A DNA stretch of 64,000 bases. Origin: Sphagnum compactum. Taxonomy: Eukaryota; Bryophyta; Sphagnopsida; Sphagnales. Under the pieces are notes generated by a model that was not told the origin of the DNA, searched no databases, and saw only the letters and a program-made list of their open reading frames with translations. A program made the position numbers and the translations under genes. The stretch is from contig OZ234501.1 in the NCBI GenBank assembly GCA_965153455.1, positions 14,806,855 to 14,870,854 of the forward strand, given 5' to 3'. Positions within the stretch are counted from its first letter, which is position 1, and the number at the start of each line of letters is the position of its first letter. Below are positions 38,057-48,889 of this stretch, piece after piece.

Positions 38057-40568
38057 ACTACTAAGAATCAGGAAATTTTTGCAGAACGTAATAACCACAC
38101 AAGCTCATTTTGAAGCTTTTCTGCAGCCAATTGCGCATAAACTTTTCTGATTATTTTTTTGAGCGAGCTAGTCTGGGAAGATTTACACAAAGGTGAAGCA
38201 CGTAATAGCAAGAGCATTTTGAATAAGGGCTAAGTTTCGAACTCGCTCAATCACTGCACAGTATAATTTGCATTCCAGAAATGATCACAAAATGTTCAAG
38301 ACTTTTTCTTAAGTTCCCAGACTTCCATCAATGTTGTTCTCTCTCAGCAGAAGTTCCATCATGTGCACCAAATAGAGCTAAGGTAGATGAACTACAAAAT
38401 GGTTACCCTTAAGTGATGTGTTGGACATTGATGATGTCCCTGTGAGAAATGTGCACACCTTTTGTGGGAGGCTTTTGAGCTCCACAATTTTGCAGGCTTG
38501 TGGAGAAAAGATCGACTTAGTAGCCTCCACCCAACTGTTTCCATTGCATCTAAGCTCCTCACTTTGAATAGACAGATCAAACCATTTACTTCTTCTGATG
38601 TCTGCAGTGATTGGAAAATAGCAATGGAAAAACTCCCAAAGCTGCTTTCTAGGATATATATCTTGCTCCATTTGACATTGTATCTGTGCAAAAACTGGAC
38701 TTAACATTACAAGCCATGATGCTGGCTAACACAATAAAACCAAAAGGAGAAGGAGAAGATCAAGGAGGCCAAGAAGAGAGGGAAAAAATAAGGAGAAAGG
38801 AAAACAAAAGAGGAACAAAAAATAGAGATCTTAGAGAACTTGAGCACATAAATCTCTTGAGTTTATAGCAAGCTTTGAAAAGCTCCATGGTCCAGATGAA
38901 GAAACCTTTCAAATGATTATTTTGAAAGGTGGGAACACCAATCTGAAATCTCTCTTCTCAATAAATCACATTCCAAACATCATTTCTGAAATATATGAGC
39001 ACTCCTACTCTCTTCTTCAAAGAGAGATAACTGTTTGTTTGAATCTATTGCAGGGAATTTCATATGTAGGCTATAATGCATGCCATGAAACCAGGGGAAT
39101 TAAAAGCCCTCTTTTGAAGAGCAAATAGAGATAGCAGGAAGAATGCACTTGAGTCCCAATTCAGGAAAATCCAAGGACTAACAAACTGTTTTCATTTTCT
39201 TAAACTAATTACAAAATGTTGTGCAGATTGTCCTTTAAGGTTTTCCAGAATGGAGCTCAGCTGAAGAACAGCAGAGGATGTGGTTGCAGTCTCAGTCCTA
39301 TGTATCCTTGGATGAGGGGTTTGCTTGCGAAGGAGAGAAGGAAACCAACCTTGTTGAGGGAACAGGTGGAACAGAGCCAAGGATCAATAGCCAGAAACTT
39401 GGAGAGACCAATGCATGCCAAATGGAAGCCTCCCTGCATCTTTCACAGCATAAAGCACTGAAAATCATTAATCTCCACACACATACAAGAATCCATTGTC
39501 TTCCTTGTCTTCCTCCTTTTTCTATTTTTGATCTCCATCTGCCTACCTCTTTTTTCTCCTATTCTTCCTTCTCTGATGTAAATCTCCCCACCAAAAAGCA
39601 CTTTCACACAGTTTAGATGCGAAATCCCACTAATTTTGCAAAAACCCACAAAACCCTTCTCTTCGCTTGTCATTACCGTTGCCCTAGAAGCAGAATTCAC
39701 ATTCAAATACATCATGAATCAAATTCTCCTTGTTTCAAATTCTGGGAATGAGAAGCAGAAGCAACCCATCACACTGCTTGCTGTTTTGCAATCGCCTGAA
39801 TTCTTGCAGTTACCAAAAGACTGCTGCAAAACACTATCTCAAACTCCCCTTTGCACCCTGAATGCTTGCAATAAGCCTTGATTCCACAAACTGCAAAAGT
39901 CAGTTAATCCTGTGGCTCTCAGGGACGCCTGAAAAACCAGAGAAAAATCATCACCAGAATTTGTGGGGCCTAAGTCCAACATACCCACAAAAAGGAACAG
40001 AAGGGCAGGACATAAGCCACAAAATGTCAACTCTTCAGCTCATGAAACTTGAGAAAGCTTCACTCCTGCATACAAAACCCAATTGCAAGGTTCCTAGACC
40101 AACACCAAAGCTCCAAAACCAAAACCTAAACAAACTGCAACCTGTTTGCAGTGCAATGGAGCTCTGGTTCATTTATTCAGGTACCCCATATAGTTTGCCA
40201 ATGCACTGGAGTTCCTGCATGAGGGACAGCACCAACACAACAAACAGAAAAACAAACCAGAGGACACCAAAAACAAAAGGCAGAACATGGGCAATTGTCA
40301 TTGCAGCTTATGAAGATCTACTTGAAAACAAAGAGATTGCCAAAAAAGGGAGGGGAAAAAAAGGAGATGGGGAGAGGAAGAAGATGAGAAGCAGCGTAGC
40401 AAGAAGATGAGAAGAATTCTATGAATTGTCATCATCATCTTGTACTATGTCCAAATGGGCTACCTATCAATTTACATGGAAAAAAAACCCTCCTTAACAT
40501 TTAGCCACGAATATTTTGGTCTTTGAAAAATTCAAAAAAGACAAATAGATGTTTGCCCCGTATAATGT
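38057..40568. other. no gene recognised
   Basis: Moderately balanced composition with several open frames of 80-180 codons (the longest is 39862-40410 on the plus strand), none resembling a known protein. It probably comprises the CDC73 upstream and NNF1 downstream flanks. Confidence 0.4.
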
Positions 40569-41159
40569 CTATAGCCCATGAATTGCTGAAGCTGAAATCT
40601 CCAACTTTGCACGCGCCTCCCGTACCTTGGCAAAGATTGCAGCTACAGACACAGGATCTTGGGCAGCAACAGCCTGTTTTCGGTATGCCTCCAGTTGTAG
40701 AGAAAGTTGCACATTTTTCTCCTCCTCATGGGGTACCAAGGCTTTCAATTTCTCAACCTCCTCTCTTTTCAATTGCATCACCAAGTCTTGCACAGCTTTT
40801 CCAGGAAAGAAGGCACTCGACCTGGAGCTCTTAAAACCACTGCTATCATGATGATAATCTGCATGCTGCAGCTGCTGCTGAATGAGCTGCTCCATTTCAC
40901 TCAATGCATCCTTCACCTCTGCAGCATCACACTGAAGATTGAACTCTGTCACAGCATCTTCATGAATTTTGGCCACCACCCGTGTAAATATGGCGTACAG
41001 CTTCTCCTGCTCCCCGGCAGTGAATTGTGGAAAACAGCTCAAAAATTCCTGCCGCGTGGTGGAGGTGAGAACACCATGGATGGCCAGCGCGAAAGCTTGC
41101 TGTAGCTGCGCATACCTGTGGGGAGAACAACCGACATTGTCTTGTTGCAGCTTCTCCAT
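40569..41159 (-). CDS. NNF1: NNF1-like MIS12-complex kinetochore protein
   Basis: A single 196-codon frame. NNF1 (PMF1 in animals) is one of four MIS12-complex subunits linking centromeric chromatin to the outer kinetochore. The match rests on the N-terminal pattern Y-A-Q-L-Q-Q-A-F-A-L-A, then E-F-L-S-C-F-P-Q-F, G-E-Q-E-K-L-Y-A-I-F-T-R-V and I-H-E-D-A-V-T-E-F, the helical N-terminal region shared by plant NNF1 proteins. A coiled-coil C-terminal half follows (L-K-R-E-E-V-E-K-L-K-A-L, V-R-E-A-R-A-K-L). Length is about that expected for the family. The first ATG is at 41159 and no intron is needed. Upstream, 41269-41754 is a block also found upstream of the putative gene at 58020. Assignment is from memory of the family; another small coiled-coil protein is possible. 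Confidence 0.66.
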   Translation of the reverse strand: MEKLQQDNVGCSPHRYAQLQQAFALAIHGVLTSTTRQEFLSCFPQFTAGEQEKLYAIFTRVVAKIHEDAVTEFNLQCDAAEVKDALSEMEQLIQQQLQHADYHHDSSGFKSSRSSAFFPGKAVQDLVMQLKREEVEKLKALVPHEEEKNVQLSLQLEAYRKQAVAAQDPVSVAAIFAKVREARAKLEISASAIHGL

Positions 41160-41268
41160 GTTTGTTTGCTTGCTTCCTTCCTTCCCGCCTTCAAGCTCAG
41201 GCTAGGTCAGCAGCAACCAGAAGCACACACAAGAGATCAGAATAATAACCATTCTTTTCCTATCAGAA

Positions 41269-41754
41269 AATACTCATCCATCTACAGAATCTTCTTCTTC
41301 TTCTTCTTCTTTGCAGTGACTCTTCGTGCAGCTGCTTTGCTTCTCGACACGAAGAGAAGACATTTCTCCCTTTCCTATTTCGAGATTAGATAGTTCACAA
41401 CCAGCAATCCTCTAGCACGAATGCGTTGTTTTTTTCTCTCACCTCTCAATTCGTGAAGTCGCAATGTAGAGGAAGGAGCTCCGTCCACCGCAGCCGCCTC
41501 CTCCTCCTCCTCCTCCTCCTCCTCCTCCTCGCGCGCCGTTCTGTATTGCTGTTCCTCTGCGTCTTCTTCCTCCTCTTCAGAAAGTCTTGTTCTCCTTCTG
41601 TTCTTGTCTCTTTTCTTTCGTAAAGATCGAACACGGCTCCCCTCGTCGTCTTCTTCGTCGTCGCCGGCGTCTTTTTCGTCGTCACGTCGGCCCCTCGCCT
41701 CTACGTATTTGTTCATACTCAGGTTCCTCTCTTTACGATTTCAACGGGCAGGAT
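41269..41754. repeat. duplicated upstream block, copy 1
   Basis: Similar over most of its length to 58224-58645. Shared words in order include ACTC.TCC, GAATCTTCTTCTTCTTC, AAGACATTTCTCCCTTTCC, TTCACAACCAGCAATCC, AAGGAGCTCCGTCC and TTCAACGGGCAGGAT. It contains a (CCT)n run at about 41496-41530. It begins 110 bp upstream of the NNF1 start codon, so it likely carries promoter or leader sequence. Confidence 0.8.
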
Positions 41755-43278
41755 TTGTTTGTTTGTTTTGTTTTGTTTGGCACCTTGAGATCTCCCAAAC
41801 CACGGCACCTCTTGCTGCGTTTTTGGTACCGTTGAGAAAGCCCTCGATAAGGGCCGGTCACAAGGCCGGTGTGACCCAGCACCCACCAATGCACCAATTG
41901 GAGAAAACTTCTTTGTTTTGGGTTTTCATCCGGTCTGTGAATCTTAACTCAGCCCCAATTGGGGTCCAGGTGGTCTCAGGGGAAAAAAAAATCAGAAAAT
42001 ACTTTTCTTACCTTTTTTTCTTTTTCTCTTTTTGTTTTTTTTCCTTCTTTTTCCTTTTTTTTTCTCTTGTTTGTTTTGCTCTATTGCAACAACAAGCTCT
42101 TTAAATAATTTTTTGTTTTTAGGTTTGTTTGTTTTGTGATGAAGTTCATTGATGTGTTTTTCTTATTTAAGAGGTGTAGTCATCATTGCCTCTATTCTTC
42201 CATCATCACCCTCCGAATTAAAATAAGGAGAAGTTGGATGAACTAGTGCGAACACACAAAATTTTAGGGTTTTTAGTTTTGGTTATAGGAAAAAAAAATA
42301 TTGTGTCTTTCTTTGTTTTGGCCATCGTTGCACTAATAACTAGTAAAGCAATGTATTATGTATTTCTGAAGTTGTATGAGGGGTTGGTGCCAATAACAAA
42401 AGAAAATATGTAAGGTGTTTTGAACTATAGGGGAGAATGCATATAGTGAATCCTGAAGCCTTTTGTAGTTTGGGTTATGTCTATAGAAGGTAGCAAGTTT
42501 GATTTGGGAGATGGTGTGGGTGTTTAGCATGAGAAATCTTTAAGGGGTATCCTATAGAGGAAGTGTTAAATTGAGTAGAATTTGGGTTGGGTCTGTGTTG
42601 TCTTGATAATCATCCATATGATTTTATTTTGTGTCACATTCTGCCTACTCTTTCAATGGTTTTCTATGAACCTAATGTTTGCCACCTGCTTTGAAACCAT
42701 GCATTACAGAATGACAACTAGAAGGAAGATGGATTGTTGTAGAGAAAGTCTAGAGCAAGTTAAACATAACAAATGCAAACATGCTTATGGTGGGACTTTA
42801 GTAGCTCAAATGGACTAAGTGAACATTGAGTGATCTAATTTCTAGCTAAACTTTCGATAATGGTATGGTACATGTTGTTTATGTATTAGCTGTTGTGATT
42901 TACCTATTGAATGAGTATCGTCAAGTTCTTCAATTGGAGGAACATTGTTGTATAACTAATGTTGCTACAACAACAATAGCCTTGGATCTATGTGAAATTA
43001 CAATTGAGCATTAAGGCTTGTACCCACATATTCCTAAAACTTAAGATTTAGGTGGTATTTGAAATAGGATTCCAATAGATGGTGATGAACCTCATTGTAT
43101 TGATCTCTTGTTGTTTTGTAGCACCTTTTCTTTTTGGTACAACCCTTATTTTGAACTTTGATAATCCTCTAAGTAAATCTTGTTTTTGAATATTTTTTAT
43201 AAAAAGTTCATGCAACCTTCAATTACAAACAATGATAATGAGCTTGCAACTCATCATTTTCATCATTTTTTATTTTAT

Positions 43279-43520
43279 AGAAGAAAAAAAAATTTAAATG
43301 AAAAAAAGAAGGAGAAACACAAAGAAAAAACAAAACAAAACAAAAAACGACAAGAAGAAAGAGAAGGAAAGAAGGAAAAGAAAAAAAAGAAAAAAGTAAT
43401 CATAGAAAAATTAACAACAAGAAGGAAAATAGAACAAGAAGGCAAAAAACAAGGAAGAAGAAAAAATTAAAAAATAAGGAGGGAAAAGAAAAGGAGAAAG
43501 AAAAAAGAAAAAAAATCAGA
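43279..43520. repeat. purine-rich tract
   Basis: About 240 bp almost entirely A and G on the plus strand, with AAGAAGG and AAAAC words and few pyrimidines. It is low complexity and the lysine-rich open frame across it is an artefact of composition. Confidence 0.8.
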
Positions 43521-44284
43521 ATTTATTTTGTCTTATGGATATTTTGATTTCCCTATTGCAAAATACGAAACATTTTTGGTGGAGTGTGTTTGGAAGTTAA
43601 AAGGTCTAATTGTGTTGATTTTGTTGGAGCATGTTTGAAAGCTAGGAGTTAAGTTATCATTTAATGCAAAAGCACTCGTGTGTCAATCAATATTTTATCA
43701 TTCCATGGTTCAAATAACTTTATTCCATTTTGAGCATCAATTATAGGAAAATGTGGCAACAATAGTTAAGTTTGTAAAGGTGTACGTAAGAATGCATGTG
43801 TTAATGTTGACAAGTAATCATTCCACCACAACAAAGTGAGTAGCAAAGTTGTTAGGGATTGATGATTAATATTCAAGTTTTGAAGATAAATTCAACCAAA
43901 TCAAGTATTTATCATAGCAAAATGATAAAGCTCTTCACAAAAACCTTTAGTTTTTCAAAGAGACCTTTCATGCTATGGAGGTGGGTGAGGTTTGTCCATT
44001 TCATACCATACTATGGAGATGTCTAATGTCTAATGTCATCAATTTTCTTATTGGTTGAGTGCACTTCTTTCCACATCTTTTGATCGACCATGAGTTTCTT
44101 CATAGTTGGTCATTTTCCTCTTCACACATGATATGTTCTTCCTTTATCTTGATTTTTTTCATGAAGCCCATTGTTACCACTCAACTTTTAGGATGGAAAC
44201 CATTCAACTTTTAATGAAAAATGTAGCCAAACTCACTATTGTGTTCAACTTGTATTGAAAATGTAACCAAACTAAGAGTTGACA

Positions 44285-44860
44285 ATTTTGGGATAGGGTA
44301 TTCAACTACTCTAGCTTTGAACAACAATTGGTAAAATATGCAATACCTACATATGGGTTTTAAAAATATGCATTGGATTGAACTTACAATACTCACAAAT
44401 GGGTGGGAAAATAGGGGTTTTTTTTTGGACTAAACATGTAATACACACATTTGGGTGGGCAAATATGCATTGGTTTTTGTAGTCGTTTGAATTTCAAATG
44501 ACATTTTTCATATTCAAGTATTGCATTTTGGGATTAGGTTTTCAACTACCTTAGCTTTGAGTGTTAACTACCAAAATATGCAATATTCACATATGGGTTT
44601 TAAAATATGTTATGGATTTTTGGATTGAACTTGCAATATTGACATGTTGGGTGGAAAAATAGGGGTTGGTTTTTTTTTATCGAACTTGAAATAGTCAAAT
44701 TTCAATCACAAAATATACATTGGTTGATGCAGTCTATTGCATTTGAAATGACATTGTTTTTATTTGCAAGTTTTGCATTTTGTGATTAGGTTTTCAACTA
44801 TTCTAACTTTGAGCAATAATTGTCAAAATATACAATATTCACATCTTATCATTGAGGAAA
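44285..44860. repeat. tandem array, about 240-252-bp unit, 2.3 copies
   Basis: Units begin with ATTTTGGGAT or ATTTTGTGAT at 44285, 44525 and 44777. Each continues with TTCAACTA..CTA.CTTTGA, AAAATAT.CAATA and, in the full units, GGGTGG.AAAATAGGGGTT. The third copy is partial. Confidence 0.75.
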
Positions 44861-45294
44861 TCATAATATTAAGAGATGTTAATGCCTACCTATGCAAATA
44901 TGTCCCCCCCCCCCCCTCCCTTCCATGAATGTGTATATGAAATTTCTCCCCAAAATCCAACCTAAGTTTCATTTTAATTAGTGTAATAAAGGTGCAAAAT
45001 GTCAAATGTTTATTGTCTCCCTAGTTTTAAATCTATTATCTATTGTTTAATTAAATTTGGTACCTATTTTTTAATTAAAATAAATACATCATGCATTAAA
45101 TTGTTCAAAGTGCAAGTGGAAATTTGGAACTAATGCAAAAATAATTGTCCACAATTGCAATACCCACATTTGGGGCTAGTAATTTATTCTCATTGAGGCT
45201 TGAATAGGACTAAAAATATTGGTAGGATATTTGCAATAGTTGAATTCTATGCTATAATTTCATCAATTAACAATGACAATGTGCAAATGCTAGG

Positions 45295-45475
45295 TAGGTA
45301 TGAAGATGGGTGGATAAGTAAGTAAGTGGGGTGAATAGGTCGGTAGTTAGGTTGGTAAGTAAGATGGGTAGATAACTAATAGGTAAATAGGTAGGGTGGG
45401 TAGATAGGTAGGTAGGTAGGTAAGATGGGCGAGTAAATAAGTAAGTAAAGTAGGTAACTAAGTAAGGAGGGTTGG
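45295..45475. repeat. degenerate GGTA/AGTA tetranucleotide tract
   Basis: Dense GTAGGTAG, AAGTAAGT and GGTAAGAT words over about 180 bp. The complementary TACC type appears at 9.78-10.14 kb. It is a decayed microsatellite. Confidence 0.75.
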
Positions 45476-46940
45476 TTGCTTGTTGGTAGGTAAGGCCAAG
45501 TGGAAGAGTATGTTGTTCAAATCAAAGTTGGCAAAAAACCAAGGAAAAAAAATTAAGTAAAAGGTGAGCCAAAAAAAGTTTGACAATGAGACCATGGTGA
45601 TTAACAAAGGTTCAAAACCTAGATGAAAAATCTTACCCCATCTAATCAGTGAACAAAACAACCAATTGGTGTGTTGGTTCATTATGGCCCTTGACAAGTA
45701 AGATGCACCAAGTTGGGATTGGTATCATCTTTTAATACCAAGTTCAAGTTGGTCATGGTTTAACATCTTTTTCCTAGGTACAAGGGCTTTTTGAAATTTT
45801 TGATACTAGACATATGAATAGTTGAATTTTATGGCCATTTCCAAATTGGTGCCATTATAGTAGACTAGCATCTCAAAATGATCTAGTAACACAAAACTTA
45901 ATCATACATGTTCAGAATCAGCATGTTTTCATGAAACCAAAATGAACAATAGTGGGGAAAAATTGTGCTATAACATAGAAACAATGTCAAGAATTTCAAC
46001 ATTGGATGAGGAAGGATGGAAAGTAAAAACCCTAATGCTTGTTGGATAATAGGTAAAAGGCAACAAGTTGGGTAAAAGCACTCTAGGGTGACCAAAAAGG
46101 GCACATGTGGAATCCTTAATAATACATTTTTGCAGTGTATTTTGATTGTGACCAAAATGTAAGGCCATCTTATAGTCATTTTACCTTAAAAGTAATTACA
46201 TGGGCACCTCTTAAACATCCTAAAATTTGAGGTTTGTGAAAAATATATATAAATTCCACAAAAATCATGTCAAAAAGGATTCATAAAGTTATTTAATAAG
46301 TTTATTTATAAAGTCCCTATACTTCCATGTCGTCTTGAAAATGGTTTGGAAACCCTTATTTTGAAATTTTCATGACATTTATGAGGTGCAAAGATTAATA
46401 AATGACTCCATCAATGCGAAATTTGGAAATTGTGAATCCATTTGCACACCCTTTGTGTATTGTTACATTTTAGGGGGTCAAATTTAAAAGTCCCTCATTT
46501 GAAATGTTTATATTGTTTTGATTTGTTTCTTTTTTCTTTCACAAGTAAATGTAGTTATAATCATTAAATTGAGTCCCTTTAAAATAATTATTATAAAAAA
46601 TACATGCACCACACATTTGAACCCATAGAGGTGCAGAAAAATTGGCTTGTTACATGATTTTTTAAATGCTTTAGTTTGCAACTACCTAGTTAGAGGATGA
46701 TCCGATATCATAAGGGGTTGTGGACGCCGAAAGTCCATTTGCTATTGTTTCTTTTTATGTTTGGTTGTTTTTTGTTTGTTGCAAGTTATGTGTGCTTGAT
46801 TTTTGTGATTCAATGTAGCAACGCTGATGAGCTAAGCTGGGTGATGGAGTGGTTTCCAAGCTTCTATGGTAATTGCTTTTAGCTCTAATTACTGTTAATC
46901 ACAATGCTAGAAGATGGTTGGTGGGTGAGATCTTGATGGT

Positions 46941-46945
46941 GTGGA
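46941..46945. repeat. target-site duplication, left copy (GTGGA)
   Basis: GTGGA directly precedes the 5' LTR and is repeated at 52715-52719 directly after the 3' LTR. A 5-bp duplication is typical of Ty3/gypsy integration. Confidence 0.9.
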
Positions 46946-47175
46946 TGTCATGTCCTAGGATATTTTGGGATACTTTTGGCAATGTCATGGCCTAGGATAT
47001 TTTGGGATACTTTTGGCAATATCATGGCCTAGGATATTTTGGGACTAGTATGGCTCAGGGTTATAAAAGGAGATAGTCTGGGGAACAACCCTTCAGCAGA
47101 TCAACACCAGTTGATAGGTCAATAAAGCTTGTTTTGTCTTGTAATTCTCCACTTGTTTATAGTCGGTCCATAACA
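46946..47175 (+). repeat. 5' LTR (230 bp)
   Basis: Matches the 156-bp 3' LTR from 47020 to 47175. The extra 74 bp are two further 37-bp copies of the LTR's extreme 5' segment, at 46946 and 46983. It contains a TATA box (47062-47068) and AATAAA at 47121-47126. Confidence 0.92.
47062..47068 (+). promoter_or_regulatory. LTR TATA box
   Basis: TATAAAA in the 5' LTR, repeated at 52601-52607 in the 3' LTR. Transcription would be expected to start about 30 nt downstream, near 47092-47096. Confidence 0.7.
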
Positions 47176-47177
47176 AT

Positions 47178-47187
47178 TTGATCTGCT
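47178..47187 (+). other. putative self-priming primer-binding site
   Basis: TTGATCTGCT starts two bases after the 5' LTR. It is the exact reverse complement of AGCAGATCAA at 47095-47104, which falls where the transcript should begin. No TGG-initiated tRNA-type primer-binding site is present. In Tf1 the RNA 5' end pairs with such a site to prime reverse transcription. Confidence 0.65.
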
Positions 47188-47350
47188 CCTTCTTCTTGTT
47201 TGTTTGTTTTGTTGTTTCAGTAAGTAGCTAGAGGTATCTTGGAGTGAAACTTGGAAAGGTTATAGAAGACTATAGGACGCTTCTACTCTCAAAGTTTCAA
47301 AAGAAAAGGATATGTTTTGTGAGAGTTAAGAGCTTTTGAAAACTCTGTGC

Positions 47351-47815
47351 CAGATCTGGTTTTTTGGTCATATCTCCTTTGTTTAAGCTTTTTTGGGTCT
47401 GTAATTTTGTGATCTTATAGATCATATAGGAATATATGTGTGAGAGAAATTTCATGTCATTTGGACTTGTATTGAGAGATATCCAAGCATCTGAAGTGTC
47501 AAATGCAGATCTGGTTTTTTGGTCATATCTCCTTTGTTTAAGCTTTTTTGGGTCTGTAACTTTGTGATCTTATAGATCATATAGGAATATATGTGTGAGA
47601 GAAATTTCATGTCATTTGAACTTGTATTGAGAGAGATCCAAGCATCTGAAGTTTCAAGTGCAGATCTAGTTTTTTGGTCATATCTCCTTTGTTTAAGTTT
47701 TTTTGGGTCTGTAACTTTGTGATCTTATAGATCATATAGGAATATATATGTGAGAGAAATTTCATGTCATTAGGACTTGTATTGAGAGAGATCCAAGCAT
47801 CTGAAGTTTCAAGCT
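47351..47815 (+). repeat. 155-bp leader repeat, three copies
   Basis: Units begin with CAGATCT at 47351, 47506 and 47661 and are highly similar across their length. They lie in the untranslated leader between the primer site and gag (ATG at 47853). The high identity suggests recent amplification. Confidence 0.9.
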
Positions 47816-47852
47816 TGAAGATTGAAAGCGCAAAAGTGTGAGAACTACCACC

Positions 47853-48889
47853 ATGGACAACTCAGAATCAAACATCGATCTCACTCAAATCCTCGCCGCC
47901 CTTCAGCACCTTCAACAAGAAAATGCCGTGCTTAGAGACTCGGTGACCCGCCTATAGAATCAGCCACCACCCCCTGCCCCAGTACTTCCTGCTCTTGCAA
48001 TGGCCGCCCCAGAGCCCAAGATCAGTCTGCCAAAAAAGTTTGATGGAACGTGCCTCAAATTTCGAGGCTTTGTTAGCCAGGTACGCCTGATCATGCAACT
48101 ACACCCCCGTCGTTATTTTGATGACACCACTCGTGTAAGATTCGTTGGAACCCTACTCACTGGGACAGCTGCAGCATGGTTTGCTCCCATCCTGGAAACA
48201 TCATCCCCTCTCCTATAAGATTTCAATGCCTTTATGGCGGAATTTGAAGCAGTATTTGGGGACAGTGACAAGGCCAGGACTTCAGCCAACAAGCTGCGTC
48301 GCCTCCAGCAAGGGACACGTTCGGCCATCGTCTACGCCTCAGAATTCAGGCAGCTTGCCTGCGATGTCAATTGGGGAGAAGCTGCCTTGATTGATCAGTT
48401 TCGCTGTGGGCTTCGTGATGATGTTCAAGATCTTTTGTTGACACTCGCAGACCCTTCTTCCTTCAGTGAAGCCATCACCCAGGCAATTCGGTGCGATAAT
48501 TGTCTGTTCGAATGTCGCCAGGAAAAAAAAGTCACCTCCAACGCCCAGCTTTGGAACAATCGGCCTACTACGCTCCCTTTAGTTCCCCAAACAACACCAG
48601 TTGCCCGACCTGCCTCTTTTGGACCTGCTCCGATGCAGATCAACACAGTTAAGTTTAAATCTTTGACAAAAGCCGAGAAACTTCGCCGAAGGACAAACAA
48701 TCTATGTCTTTACTGTGGCAACCCAGGGCATATAGCTCGTCAGTGCCCTCAAAAGCTTGTCAAACTTCAAGTACAAGCTGTGGAAACTCCCCAAGAGTTG
48801 GAAAACAAGAACATCCAGTCACAGTAGGAACCGTGCGACTTGATCTCACCCAACACCACCTTTGCAAAGGCTCCTGTTCCGCTGTTGGT
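47853..48889 (+). pseudogene. gag: retrotransposon gag, disabled
   Basis: Gag forms the particle shell and binds element RNA. The frame starts at ATG 47853 (ACCACCATGG context). It carries a retrotransposon-gag core with L-P-K-K-F-D-G, W-F-A-P-I-L and F-R-Q-L-A, then a CCHC zinc knuckle at 48705-48746 (CxxCxxxHxxxxC spacing as C-L-Y-C-G-N-P-G-H-I-A-R-Q-C). In-frame stops occur at 47955-47957 (TAG), 48216-48218 (TAA) and 48825-48827 (TAG). The third could be the natural end, although similar sequence seems to continue in the same frame to about 48890, where the pol frame takes over. Confidence 0.88.

Larger units (their letters stand above)
41755..46945. other. gene-free AT-rich stretch with repeats
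   Basis: No supported gene. It holds pyrimidine-rich tracts (about 42.0 kb), a purine-rich tract, a 240-bp tandem array and a degenerate GTAG-type tract, listed separately, and a run of C at about 44904-44916. Confidence 0.55.

Noticed and set aside
39862-40410. 182-codon plus-strand frame
   Set aside because: No domain, biased lysine/glutamate tail and no splice context; likely chance.
41375-41716. Minus-strand frame rich in glutamate and arginine
   Set aside because: It follows from the (CCT)n and TCTTCT-rich duplicated block; composition explains it.
43180-43470. Lysine-rich 96-codon frame
   Set aside because: Product of the purine-rich tract.
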